Positions 50,046 to 62,800 of a stretch of DNA of 64,000 bases are shown here, piece after piece (the stretch's first letter is position 1; every line of letters starts with the position of its first letter). The notes under the pieces are model-generated. The model saw only the letters and a list, made by a program, of their open reading frames with translations. It was not told the DNA's origin and searched no databases. A program made the translations under genes and the position numbers. This stretch comes from Eucalyptus grandis. Lineage: Eukaryota; Streptophyta; Magnoliopsida; Myrtales; Myrtaceae. The DNA lies in NCBI RefSeq assembly GCF_016545825.1, contig NC_052614.1, forward strand, positions 42,316,072 through 42,380,071, written 5' to 3'.

Positions 50046-53000
50046 TGTCACAACCCCAGCTCTATCTCTAGGGTCTTGAGTGGCACAGGTTACTTTTGCG
50101 ACGTCCCAAGCTTGTTGCCATCCCGATTCTTTTTATCTTGTTATCATGCATATGCGGAAACGTGAATAAACAACTCCCCGAATAAATAATAGCCAGAAGA
50201 GTGAGACTTACATCAGGCATAACACACTAATTTATATTATAATAGTACTTTTACAAGCCTTTTCTCTACAGGCCCTCTTTTCTTTTTACATCACAATACA
50301 AGTTTTCTATATAGGCCAAGGGAAATCCTATCTCCTCTAGCATGACTGCAACTTCCAAAACTGACGTGAAACTTCCAATCCTACAAGACTGAAAAATGAG
50401 GGATGAGTTTTGGGGAAACTCAGTAAGTAAAATTTCTAGTTCTTTACTAGGAAAGCAACTTATCATCGTTAAAGCCTAGCAAGTACAACACTCACAAACA
50501 GTGTTGATGACAAATCACTCGCAAGTCCATTGCCACCTCTCAACTATCTATGTGTGAACCACTTTTAACTTACCAATTAAACTATTGCACCAAACAAGCT
50601 TATCAACATCACATAGTAACATGTTCAATAAGTTCATTAATCGTATAAACGGTTCTTCGCATACTTTCAAGGGCTTCCAGCCATGGGCTGGGCATCTGAC
50701 CTTAGGCCTAGCATCTTATACTCTCAAGGGCTTCCCATACTTTCAAGAGCTTCCTAACTCAACCAGGGCATCATGTTCAATGAACGAGGTATCGTTACCA
50801 ACGCTATGTGATAACGGACTTTTTTTCCTCTTTAAGTGCACACACAAGTGCATCACACAAGTCGATTCTTATCTTTTCTCTTAGCCGACACATGCATTGC
50901 CTGAAGGCGTGCTCATTCAATCATGTATACCATGAGTTTTTGCACTACTCTAATAAACATGCCGAGAAAAATACTTGGTTTGTAACTGTCACGCCCTGAA
51001 CCCCGAGCACACAAACATCCATTGATGGTCGATAGAATTTGCGACGTTCTCAGGACACGTTGTCGACCCTTTGCACATGCGGAAGCAAACTCATAATTAC
51101 CCAATCAACAAACAAAGACATGGGATAGAAGAAGCAGGACAACCAATTAACACAAAACACACTTTATAACAAACCAGGTTAACCCTACAAAGTTATATAC
51201 AAAGGTCTAACTCAAAAGAAACCACTGGGCCACCTACACTCCGGGCCTCTCCGCCTCGGGCTCCGAGTTCTCCATACTAAGGATCTACAAATTTTAAACC
51301 ATGACGGGGTAAGACAAAGTCTTAGCGAGTCCACACCCTAAATCTCGATTAGGACGAGAATTCACCTAAAGGCAGCCTAAACATGCACCACATAAGACTT
51401 ACCTCGCCTCAGCACCTCCCTACACATTAATACATCTCATATATCATATGCACACAGCAAATGTATTTAATAATCACAAGGGTCCTGATTATAATGCCAA
51501 ATCATTATGACACATCCCTTCCGTGCCACACAATTTCATCCCATAATCAGGCGCAACTATCTCAAACACTCACATGTGCCCTAATTATTTACAACCCAAC
51601 AGCCACGGCCAACTCATCAGTTGGCGGTCATCCGACATAACCGGGTGTCGTCTCGCCCCATCAAGCACAGTATTGTCCCGCGTAAACGCATCAAGACAGT
51701 ATTCCATAAGGAGCATCGGTCCAGCTTCTACCGCGATCCGGCATCCGTTGTCAAGGGCATCTGAACTTAATTAGGCATTGTCCTGAGTAAACGCATCAGG
51801 ACGAGTTCACTACCCCGCGTAAACGCATCAGGGTATTAGGTGATCGCACACTAGCACATACTTGGCCAAGAATATCGTGTTTTGCATTCAAATACTTCAA
51901 TTTCAAATAATGGACTTGACCAATTTTTTTTTCGTATTAAAAACACCAGGTAAAATAATTGTGCGTGGTCACACGATCAAATTGAACCATAAAACATGAT
52001 ACTCCCTCATTTCAAAATTCCACGATTTTATATAGTATGTAAAATATTTTTGGTGTTAAAACCTAACACCCGGTATTTTTCAAATTAAATACCCAAAAAT
52101 CATTTTTTGCAATAATAGTCTAACTTAACAATCAAGCACTCAATTGCACAATTTAGCAATCAATTTTACAAATCAACGCATCCACAACGATCGGCGTATA
52201 ATTCTAATAACCGGATATCCTAAAATAATTTCTCGAGAAAATAAATTATTTAAATAAACTAACCACGGTTAACTAACTAACCCTAATCAAGTAAACTAAC
52301 CTAGGGTAGTTTACCCAAACCAAACTAACCATATAACTATCTAATTACACTAACCAAACTAACCTAACTAACTAAGTTATGCTAACTAAATTATACTAAT
52401 CTTAATTAAGGCTAACTAATCCCTCTAATCCTTAATTAAGCCTAAACTAATCAACTAAGTGCAATTAACTTCCTAATCAAAGATTAGGGCATTAATTCAC
52501 TGAATTAGCAAGATAACGGGTTCACAACGACAGCGATGCGATGGCGATGAAATCCCGTGTCTACGACGACTCCAACAGAGGCCCGGAAGAGGCTGAAAAT
52601 AGCATTGCAAGTCACGACTGGAGGGAGGGGAAACCGAATCTGTGGCTAGTCGAGGGTTGGTGTGAGGAGGCTGTGGCGGTTTTGCTTGCGGTGGCGGGAC
52701 AGCTCAGCGAAAGGCTGGAGCAACAAGGGCTGAAGAAGTTGGATGAATGTGTAAAGAAATGAAGATGGAAGGAGAGAAAGAAGAAGGCATAAGCTGTTCA
52801 ACAAGGGGGGGAGGGAGCTGGTCGCACAATAGGGAAATTGGAGGGGGACAAAGAATCTTGAAAATCCTCCATGCATCCAATTAGAAGCCACCCAAAATAT
52901 CCAATAAATGATGAAGTTGGCACAAAAGTCTTCAGCTAAAGGTCAAGGCATCAACCAATGGTAATTTAGCTCCCAAATCTTCACAAATTAAAGCTTTTTG

Positions 53001-55912
53001 TGTCCAAAATTCACACGGCAAGTAGCCCCTATAAATTTCGACAATTTCTTCTCAATTCTTCACACAACAACTTCAATTTGATGGCCAAAATGCCATGATA
53101 GCAGCCCATACAAATTTCCTTCCATCCTTCACAAAACACTTCAATTTGAAGGCCAAAAATCTCATTGAAGGTGCTCATCCGAATTTCTTGATTTTCTTCT
53201 TGCCAAATCTGATTTTTCTGCAAAATTCCCGACTCGATGGAATTTATTCAAAATATGAGATGATTTCCTAAAAATAAATTGTAACACACTCGAACATTCA
53301 ATTCCTGAAATTGAATTCAATTTCGTGGTTAAAATCAACCAGATGCAATTTTAGTACAATCCAACCTACCGGGTAGCTTTTAGGGATTTTATCGCGATTT
53401 TATCCCTTAACGGTTTCACCCAATTGGTTAGTTAACTCGTGAGTAATCAGCTCAAAGAAAAAGGACCATATGCGCATCGATGAAAATCCCATTTCATTTT
53501 ATCAAGATGGGGTCGAAAATTATGGATGTCACAAGAATCGGAACCGATCACTTTGCATTGATCCCCGCACCAAACAAGGGTCGAAAATGGCATGCCTCAG
53601 TGCCGATCCGTGACCTTGAGGCTTGGGTGTACATCACTTTGGTGAAGATCCTAAACTTGAGGAACCTTGGTTCGACCTAATGTGAACATACCACGTGCTC
53701 TGAATGATCTTCGGCTCCTAATTTGATTCAACACCAAGCACAAGGTCTCCGCACCAAACCGAACCCTAGAATCAGCACCCTTTTGTGCCTTACCATGATC
53801 TCATGGATTTGGGCAATTCGCATACCAATCAAGGTTTAGAATCGGCATGCCTCAATGTTGATCTAAGACCTTGCGGCCTTGGGCAATCCCCGCACTAAGC
53901 AAGATTCGAAACCGGTACACTATTTATGCCTATTCAAGGCCTTATGGTTTGGATGGCCTTGCCTTGCGATGAACTCAATCTAAGCAATCCTCGGCTTCAT
54001 TTCTGGACATACATGACACAAGCACACAGCCAAATGCAATTGCAAGTAAAACCAAACAAAGACTTCACACACCACCCACAGCTTGACGGGTGAGCACTTA
54101 GCTAGCCTCAACAATGAAATCTACTTTCCAAGAAGAGAAAGAGAAACCTTACTCAACTTGGCAAGCCTCGAGGATCGACTTTAATTAGCTTGAAAGATTG
54201 AGGATGCAAGGCCATGAGAAAAGAAATGGATGAGGAAGATGGACGAATGGCAAGGAGTGTAAGGTGGGTGTAAGGTGGTGGAAATGAATGGGAGCTCCTC
54301 CTATTTATAGGCACCAAGCTCATTATTACTCATCCAAGTGGTCCAATCACGTTTCTTAGAGTGGCACAGCTATGGCATCAAGGTGGCAAGCCTATTTTGC
54401 AAGGTGGCACACCTAGGGTTCTAAGAGAACACTTGTCATCTTCTTATTGGACCACATATTGGCTTGATCTCCAAGGTTTAACTTAGGCTCATGATGTGCC
54501 TATGGTCCTAAGGGACACATAAGCTCCTTTGATACCTAATGTCTTCTTTTAATTGGTTGGCTCTCGCTTTGTTCACGAATGCTATATTTTAGGGTCATTA
54601 TAACCTAAGATTCTAGAGGACACCTATGCATGAATTACCAACTTCTTCTCCAAGGCAAATCTCAAGCTATCATTATCAAGTTAAATGGTCCACTCTAATT
54701 TTTCCAAGTGTCTCACCTAAAGTCCTTAGTTAGTAAGCCTACTTGTCCAATAATTGCACCTAAAAGAATGAGGTGGCATAGCTAAAAGATCTTGGTTGGC
54801 ATTCTAGCTTATAAGCGTCATTGATGATGACTTGCTTTTCACCATTTCATTGGGCCACTTATACCCCACATTTAATGAGCATTTAATGAAGTTTGAGGAT
54901 AAGGCCATCAAGTTTGCCAACTCGGCATCTAGATTCTTTGGTCATTAAGGAGGGGTTTGGGTTTCACTCTCCAATTGGTCCATGTGTACGCTACCCTTTT
55001 CTTGTTTATCAAAAATAGCTACAACTTCATTATTACTTTTGAATAGTCAAAGGATACATCACCCCCTTCATTAATGAGGGTGTTCTAGAGTTTTCTTCTA
55101 TTTTGTCATTTTCTTCATTAATAAGGTGGTCTAAAGAATTCTATCATCTAAGTTAATTCCGAGGATGGATAATGAATCATTAGATACACCTTGAAAAACT
55201 AAATCACGTACACTCGAGGTTCAGCCATCATGCCCCATGCTTGCCCGAACCGTTCCTTTGGATGGCCGGTCAACCTAAAGGGTCGATTGTCCTTCGGTCG
55301 GTTCAAGGTCAATCTTAAGGCTACCCATGGCCTAGCACTAAGGCAAGGCACTCATGGACCTTAGAATTAGTGATGGAATAGCTTGGTCTATCCCTAAGCT
55401 CATTCTGATTGGCACCTGATCCATCCGTATGGCTCATGATTAGTGCATTACCGATCCATCATCGGACATTACCAATTTAAGATTCCTTTCCAATCACTAA
55501 GAATTAAATAGGGAATGATGCATTTTTGGTCATAAGACGATCGCATTTAATCAAGTCGAATTATCTGTGTATCAATGCATAGCCAAGTGGAATCACCCAC
55601 GGCTGGGCACTATGACCGGTTGGATTGACCAATGATCATCCGCTCATCCAAAATCATAGCGTGACCATTCTCATGATCAAAATATTATCTTATGAGCTAG
55701 TGATCCTATCCCATTGGTATGGTCGGTAGATAATTCAGGGCCGACATCTCGACCAATTCGTGGCCGGTAGGTCAGTCGGTCAGTCGATCGGAACATGATC
55801 GACCCTTGATGTGTTATCAATCGAACTGATCGATCAATGACTAATGGCCCATGGTCGATCCGTTCAAGACCTTATGGCCGATCCTTACGGGGTTGGAATT
55901 AAGGATGTTACA
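50046..55912 (-). mobile_element. G2-family solo LTR
   Basis: Plus-strand ends are TGTCACAACCCC and AAGGATGTTACA, so the LTR reads TGTAACATCC...GGGGTTGTGACA. AAAAA flanks both sides (50041-50045 and 55913-55917), although the flanks are A-rich. The empty site is seen in the paralogue near 37027 (GATATAAAAAAATTC). It is about 3.3 kb without the nested G1 LTR. No gag-pol, PBS or polypurine tract was found. ORFs within are short and not conserved in the 25.5-kb copy. Confidence 0.8.
50987..53533 (-). mobile_element. G1-family solo LTR nested in G2
   Basis: The plus strand starts TGTCACGCCCTGAACCCC and ends GGATGTCACA; length is 2547 bp. The paralogous G2 copy continues without it at about 26452. 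No clear target duplication remains (GTAAC on the left, AGAAT on the right). The splice-like pair is kept: donor at 51402, acceptor at 51285. The downstream frame is only 13 codons. Confidence 0.75.
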
Positions 55913-56475
55913 AAAAAAAACCTCGAATTTTTTATCTATGTGATATATTTATCCTTCGTCAAGATTCTATCATCTGACTTTTCACCCAAAACAACGCAAT
56001 TTTTATTTCATTTAAGCCACATAGGCACCATGTCAATATCATTTACTTTCCAACATCTATGTAGGCAAACTTTTAACGGTGCTCATTGACAAAACCTTAT
56101 GGTGCGTAAATGTATCACAAAAGTATAAGTTTGAGATTTATGGTATTACAAAAAAAAAAAAAGTTATAACAAATGTGCCACAAAGGTATAATATAGGATT
56201 TTTGGTGACTTTTACCCATTTTTTCATATAGAGAGAATGAGAAAGAGATTTCTCTTAAGGGAGAAAAATGGAACTAGATTCTCAAACATTTATTAGATCC
56301 TCCACTGTATTGCCTGATACTAGTACTAATACTAATATGATTGATATTAAAAATATTAGATGCCTAACACTAATAATAATACTTATACTGATACCAACAC
56401 TAATACTAGATTCTCTTATTACGTGGCATCATAATATTAGTCGTCCTATCAAAACTTATTGAGAGTTCACTAAAC

Positions 56476-58020
56476 GACGTGCGGACCCCTCAAGTGCCTT
56501 AACTTTGCCCAAAGGGACACTTAAGTGCCATAACTTACGAAAGGTACACTTAAGTGCCAAAATCGGAGTAAAAGAGATCACTTCAATGCCAATCCGGCCA
56601 AAATCCGGCCAAAATGCCAACGTGGCGTTTTCCGGCGAAGCGCCAAAACGGCGCCGTTTTGCATGTTGACGTGGCCAAAACGGCGTCGTTTCGACTGACG
56701 TGGAACAAAATAAATAAATAAATAATTTAATTTAATTTAAAATTAAATTTAGTTAAAATATTTTAAAAAATAATATTTAAAAATTTAAAAAACTTTAAAA
56801 AAAATTTTTAAAAAAAAAGGAACAGGGGAGGTGGCCGAGGATCGCCCTCGCCCCGCCGCCGCCGCCCCCGCCGCCGCTCGGAAGAGCCGGCGACGGCGGG
56901 GAGGGTCGGCCGGGTCGCCGGGCCTGGGGTCGCCGGGCCACGGCCGGGCCGGCGACCCGGCCGAGCCGGGCGGCGAGGGCTCGCGAGCCCGCCGCCGGAT
57001 CCGGGCGAGGCTCACGGCCCTCGCCGGTCGACCGGCGGCAGGGCTCGCGAGCCCTCGCCGCCCGACCTCGCCCGCCGCCGCCTTGCGCCCGCGCCGCCGG
57101 AAGAGCGGCGACGGCGGGGAGGGTCGGCCGGGGTCGCCGGCCCGGTCGCCGGGCCACTGTGGGCCGCGACCCCCGGCCGACCGGCGGCGAGGGCTCGCGA
57201 GCCCGCCGGGATCCGGGCGAGGGCTCACGGCCCCTCGCCGGCCGACTGCGGCGGCAGGCTCGCGAGCCCTCGCCGGCGACCGGCGGCGAGGGCTCGCGAG
57301 CCCTCGCCGCCGGATCGGGCGAGGCCGCGAGCCCTCGCCGCTAGATGGGGCGCACGGCCCTCGCCTGCATCCGGCGAGGGACCCCCGGCGGGCGGAGGCC
57401 CTTGGCCCGGCCGGCGAGGGCCGCCGACCCTCGCCGGATTCGGGCGAGGGCTGCGACCCTCGCCCCACCCGGGGGCGAGGCTCGCGAGCCCTCGCCGCCG
57501 GGGTCGGCCGGGTCGCCGCCCGGCCGGGGGCCGGCGACCCCGCCGACCCTCCCCGCCGTCGCCGGCCCTTCCCGACGGCAATGGGGCGGCGGTGGCGGCC
57601 GAGGGCCGATCCTCGGCCGCCTCCCCCATTCCCTTTTTTTTTTTTTTTTTTTTTAATTTTTTAAAATATTTTTAAAGGTTTTTAAAGTTTTTAAAATATT
57701 TTAAATAAATTTAATTTTAAAATTATTATTTTTAAATATTTTAACTAAATTTAATTTTAAAATTAATTTATTTAATTTATTTAATTTTCTTTTTTGCCAC
57801 GTCGGCCCAAAACGACGCCGTTTTGGCCACGCGCCGTGCAAAACGGCGTCGTTTTGGGCGCGCTTCACGGAAATACGCCACGTTGGCGTTTTGGTCGGAC
57901 TTTGGAGTGGCACTCAAGTGATCCGTTTTTTCGAATTTGGCACTTAAGTGTACCTTTCGTAGTTATGGCACTTAAGTGTCCCTTTGGCCAAAGTTATGGC
58001 ACTTGAAGCGTTCTTTTGCC
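56476..58020. mobile_element. Mutator-like foldback element with GC-rich core
   Basis: A perfect 9-bp target duplication, TCACTAAAC (56467-56475 and 58021-58029), flanks it. The paralogue at 37569-37577 (TCATTAAAC) is uninterrupted. Terminal inverted repeats are very long, about 500 bp (56476-56990 against 57487-58020). They run from 'CTCAAGTGCC' ends, through CACTTAAGTG and AAAACGGCGYCGTTTT blocks, an AT-rich arm and into the GC-rich core. The core (about 56830-57630) is extremely GC-rich with repeated 'GGGCTCGCGAGCCCTCGCC' palindromes. There is no transposase. Long open frames on both strands come from the lack of A/T and are not genes. Confidence 0.85.
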
Positions 58021-58392
58021 TCACTAAACTATGTAGAACGATCCTTCCAAGGCAACTCGTCAGTCTATTCCAATTCACAATAAAACCACTTCATCGTATG
58101 TGTATTAATATCGTGGATCAAACAAGGAAAAAGCATATACTAATATGGTTAGTGACAAGTATTTGAAGTTGTGAAGGATCGACATTCATTGATGATAAGT
58201 GTTTAAAATTTTGATTGACTAAATTCATGAGCGCGAGCCTAATATGTCCCACACAAGTGATGTAAGTGAGCAACTAAAGCCAAATCTGTAGTAATAGTTT
58301 GATCATCTACAGTATCTGATTTCGGTATAGTGAAAAGCTATAGGTAAGTCAAGGCCTTAATGGGAGAACAGTAATGACCCAAACAGTATCAG

Positions 58393-58665
58393 ATGCCACA
58401 TCGACGATGTCCTCCCTTGGATCGCTTACTTGAGGTGACAATCAAGTATGGCAAACGGCGTGAACGCTATAGAAATCGGTGAGTGCAATGGATATACAAC
58501 CTCGCCACCACCTTCATGACGGACGAATTCATGCTGCGAACTAAACCGACTTGAATCATTTCCTATTCTGGGTTCTCTTTGGTTAGACCAGAGGTTTCAA
58601 TAGTGGAGGCCAAGTGAGGGGAGAATAATAGTGCAAGAGCCAAGCAGCTTACCTGGCCCCCCTTA
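58393..58665 (-). pseudogene. GLR copy 6, exon 1 relic
   Basis: It is homologous to copy 5 and the other exon 1 copies, but the start codon is lost (ATGGAGGGCCAG has become AAGGGGGGCCAG) and several frameshifts and a changed 3' end are present. Confidence 0.8.
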
Positions 58666-59694
58666 TCCTGTGTATTATGGTTATGTCTGTCTATTGCTTC
58701 CATTGCTGATTTCCGACTACTTATACATTGATCTTTTCACTTCCTTGCTTATTCGTCAAGATTTTCTTTGTGTTCCGCCTAGGGCACCCGTGAGTAGAAA
58801 ATCTCTGGCGAGCTCTAAGCATTGGAAAAATCGAGAGGTAGGTTCATAGAATTTTATGTAAACATTGACTGATTTCATGCGAAAATAGTAGTCCTAAGTC
58901 AAAGTAAAAGTCGAAATTACTTGGGAGAAGTTGTAGGTTGTGAAGATTCATAGTCTTTTCCTGGCAAATATCTAATGCTTTTGTCCCCCTTCTTCGCAAA
59001 AATCCAAAACAGGAATCAAATATCTAATACATTGACAAATGTTTTCATTGGCATTTGAAGCGTTCCACTAAAGAGACGAAACGGAGAAGGCGATGGTCCG
59101 CCGTGTGTTCCCTATAGATGCATCTGCTGAAAATACGGATGAGTAATACCAAATTATAAGGTGTTCACAACTCAATTCGAAAGTTTTTTTAAAAGATTTT
59201 TGTTCACGTGTATTCCTAATCTTAATCGGTGCCTGTTTAAAAGAGGAATTGCAATTTTCAATGGTTTATCTTTTGCATAATGTGTATTTAATGGATTAGA
59301 TTTCAGAACCTTTATTTATTAATTTGTCCAATGTGTTTCATGAATTTTAGTCAACTGTGCAATGTTGTCCCTTAATTTTTAATTTGTTCAATATTGTCTC
59401 TAAACTTGAATTAATGAAAGAATTAGATTGAACATCTAAATTAAACATGTATCAAAAGACTAGGGACCACATTAAACAATTGGACTAAAATTCAAGGGAT
59501 CCATTGAATAATTAAAAGTTTAGGGACGACATTGCACATTTAGACAAAGTTTAATGACTATTTGTGTTATTTCCTTTCCTATTATAAAATATATTTTGGG
59601 TTGGTCTGGGTCATTCTGACTTCGGGATTGGTCTGGCCTGAACGAAAAATTTTGATTGAGGCCTGCTGGCTTGGTTCAAAGGAAATCTTTTCTC

Positions 59695-60335
59695 CTACTT
59701 GTTTCTTTCTTCTGGCTTCTACTATGGAAACATCTGGTGTGCCTGAAGGGAACCCAGCAAAGGAAATAATTCAAGTAGGGCTAGTTCACAGCATGAACTC
59801 AACCGCCGGGAATGTGTGACGAGTTGTATATCCATGGCGCTCTCTGATTTTATGGTGTGCACGCTTATTACCGTACTGGATTATCACTTCACCTCAAAGA
59901 TCCAGAGGACGACATCGTAAATGTGGCATCAGCAAGTAAATAGATGCAGTCGTGGAGGATATATGGACTCGTGCTTATGAATTAGATTATTCACAATTTC
60001 AAATACTCATCACGGATGAACCTTGATTCTCCAGAATTTCGAATACTTGTCATCAGCTAATTGAGTAACTGCTTTTCTCGTCTGGTCCATGATATTGATA
60101 CACATACGATGAAGTGGTTCAAGTGTGAGTATTTAATCTAGAATGAAAAGTTGGCTTGGTGGGATCAACCTGCGTAGTTTGATGACTTCTCAATAGGTTC
60201 TGATAAGGCATCTAACACTTATAGGGGTGCAATTTAAGGAGAGAATCTAGTATCACACATCTATATATGGATCACTCTGATCTTTAAAAAGGAGGATCTA
60301 ATAAATGCTTAAGAATCAGTTCCCGTTTTTTATCA
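59695..60335 (+). pseudogene. GLR copy 7: inverted exon 1 and intron 1 piece
   Basis: Plus-strand sequence from 59715 encodes 'LASTMETSGVPEGNPAKEIIQVGLVHSMNS' in decayed form (59715-59805), then meets a stop (TGTGA, 59815). The donor is changed to CAAGTAAATAG. From 59940 to about 60335 it matches the reverse complement of GLR-2 intron 1 (22850-23280). It is the only GLR piece on the plus strand. Confidence 0.8.
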
Positions 60336-60920
60336 TCAAGAGAAATATCTCTCTGTCCATCCAAAAAAGAAAGGGTCTTGCTAGCAAAATAGTCTTTCCC
60401 ATCCAGCCATGGACAACGCTCGTGGCTAGCATGGACGGCTGGCTCACGAGCGATGCCAATGCCACAAGTCGTCTATTGCCCCCGCAACTGCCCGACAACC
60501 ACTGCCCGACAGCTTGTATTTTCAATTTTATGAATATATTATGTCAAAAATGCATAGTAAAAGCTCGATAAATCACTAGCACAAATCCGACCTTGTCAAT
60601 ATATCCGACTAGACCTATTTTTATTTAAGATATTAAGTGTATGAGTTAAGCTAACATTAACTACTATACATCAAATCCCGATATGGGACTTCCTTTGCCT
60701 AATAAAACCCTCACACATGTACCTTTGCATACTTTAAATTGCGTTTTGGCATATATTATTATTTTATATATATTATTGTTTCATCGATTTTGATTCTCGT
60801 GAATAATCTTTCACAAAATGCTGTGTTTTTGTTTTATTATAGGAGACTAAGGTTCTATGTTGAGTTTGGACAAATAATATCAAATGAAAAATGGAGTTTT
60901 ATTCTCAATTTGTATATATA
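60336..60920. other. AT-rich spacer, no recognised gene
   Basis: An open frame of 88 codons at 60305-60571 has no recognisable domain and crosses from GLR intron sequence, so it is not called. 'TCCCGATATGGGACTT' (60676-60691) resembles the start region of some small plant LTR elements on the minus strand, too weak to annotate. Confidence 0.3.
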
Positions 60921-60929
60921 GCTCTAACA

Positions 60930-61763
60930 ACCTATGCCCAAATGACTCAAAGACGAACAGCCCCTGAGCATAAATTGCACCAAAATTTAATCAATGGCGT
61001 AATCCGAACACAAGTAGTTAAATAATCTATGCTCTGGACTCAAACTATGACGGAATTAAATCAACGTCACAGCTTGCTTTAGGTGTAAGGAACAAAAATA
61101 AACAGCAATACTCCTGGATATAAGCACAATGCTGAAATTTAATCAACGAAGCTTAACTTTATGGAACAACACTGGAGTTTAATCAACGATGCTGGACCAA
61201 ATGGCGATACACACTGGAATCTAATCAACGACGGGAATCTTGAAAGCTACAACTAAGGTGCAATGAAGTAAAGATAATCAATTGTTGTGTTTTGCGTGGG
61301 GGTTTTCTCAGTGGAAAAACTATGGTATTTATAGGGGAGCCAACGTTCCTTAGTCAGTTTTTCTTTCTTGGGTACTACTCTTCGCAATCTTCACTTCTTT
61401 CTTTCCTCCTAGACGTCCTTATCCTTTAGCAATTGCTCTGATGATGTTCATGTAGCTTGCCCTTCAAGCAAATAGTCATTTCCTATTTTTACGCACATTT
61501 CTCACAGCAGTTATTTTCGTTTGGATTCTAGTGCTAATTTTGCTTAATCTTCAAATTCAGCACATCATCCTTATAGTCTAACATGTGGTAATTAATTTTT
61601 CAGCCATTGATTGTGAGTTTAGCTCCTATAATTTCATCGAGGCTTAACTTAAGTAGCCTTCACAAGAACTTCTTTCCACTAATTTTACGAACCAAAATGG
61701 GGCATTTCATTTAAAATTTCCTCATGATCAAAATGCTTCCGGGGGTAAACTTGGGTGTCAACA
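60930..61763 (-). mobile_element. Ty3/gypsy LTR
   Basis: On the minus strand the LTR starts TGTTGACACCCAAGTTTACC at 61763, directly after a polypurine tract. A TATA box, CCTATAAATACC, lies at about 61329-61340. Direct motifs 'AATTTAATCAACG' recur in the body (61052-61215). The 3' end is not clear and is set near 60930. Confidence 0.6.
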
Positions 61764-61776
61764 TATGCCCCCTTTT
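61764..61776 (-). other. gypsy polypurine tract
   Basis: The minus strand reads AAAAGGGGGCATA immediately before the LTR start. This is the usual second-strand priming site. Confidence 0.65.
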
Positions 61777-62364
61777 AAAAGAAATAAATTTGTCTTGAAT
61801 AGGCCCAATCTGAAAAATGGTAAATATGCAACCCCTAGATTGCAATTCATGATGGTTCCAAATTGCAAGCCCAATCCAAATTTAACGATCAACTCATCCA
61901 ATCGAAGCTAAGTAAGTCATCTACAACTTAGTAGTTCGTGATGTTTCCAAGTTGCAACTCTAAGGATCTTAAAACCCTAAAAAACTTTACTCATTTCAGT
62001 TTAGAGTTTTCCAAAGGACCGGACCGGTAAGGATGCCCTTGATTTCAAAGCATCTCTACTTGGACAAATGAGCTCTATTCAAGGCATGCAACCTAATGAA
62101 ACTCTAAATATGACTCCTCAAACTACATCAGTAACTTGATCACTCTTCAAATAGGAAAGCATGCCAAAGATTGTCGTTTTAGTCTATTGAGCAAAGTCGA
62201 AGACATGACGGGCTGCTTTCTTTTGGGTCTCGGCTTCATCGGTTATAACAGAATTCATTCTCCAATCAAGGCTTGCTTTCCCACCAAGCGTGAGACTTTA
62301 GCCTTTCAACACAACTCTTTCCGCGATATTTGGTCTTCAGCCTCTCCTTTATTTCGTAGAATCC
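61777..62364 (-). mobile_element. 3' internal remnant of the gypsy element
   Basis: This is the stretch upstream of the polypurine tract. The minus-strand reading near 61790-61810 resembles the C-terminal 'QDKFISFKRG' ending seen in some plant gypsy polyproteins. Otherwise no domain survives. It is cut at 62365 by a copia LTR. Confidence 0.4.
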
Positions 62365-62788
62365 TGTTGGGAATTACTGATCCCCGAAAAACCGGATTCG
62401 ATACTAAATCGAACCCCTAAATCAATGCGGAAGACGAAGCCCGGGAAAAACACGCATCACCTATCGTAAAGCACACCACGGATTTGAGCGTACCTTGTTA
62501 GCCACAGATTAAGCACCAACGCCGACAAGAGGAAGAGAAACTAGCCCTGTTCGATCCGATGAAGCCTTGAAGGAAGAAAAATGTCACTTTGCCTTACTGT
62601 TTTTCTATTTGGGAGAGAGAGAGCGTAAGAAGAAAAGACGTACGTTGAATTGCAAAACGTTGTCTTCTCTCTCTCTCTCTCCTCCCTTTTATACCTTCCG
62701 CCTCCACGGGCCCTATTCCCGTGGGCCGAGCCTTTTGGGCCCAGCATGGGCGAACGGGCCTTAAGCTCATCACCAATTAAAACCATCA
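62365..62788 (-). mobile_element. 3' LTR of Ty1/copia element
   Basis: On the minus strand it starts TGATGG after a polypurine tract, has a TATA box GGTATAAAAGG (62685-62695) followed by a (GA)n leader, and ends CCCAACA at 62365; length is 424 bp. The 5' LTR lies beyond the window. ORFs on both strands here are by-products. Confidence 0.75.
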
Positions 62789-62800
62789 TCTCCCACTCGC
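62789..62800 (-). other. copia polypurine tract
   Basis: GCGAGTGGGAGA on the minus strand, directly before the LTR start. It matches the common 'AAGTGGGAGA' form. Confidence 0.75.

Noticed and set aside
56785..57664. Open frames of 277 codons (+) and 227 codons (-) in the GC-rich core
   Set aside because: They overlap on opposite strands, are Arg/Ala/Pro/Gly low-complexity, and result from the lack of A/T (few stop codons) in a foldback element.
60305..60571. 88-codon ORF
   Set aside because: It begins in GLR intron-derived sequence and shows no domain or conservation.
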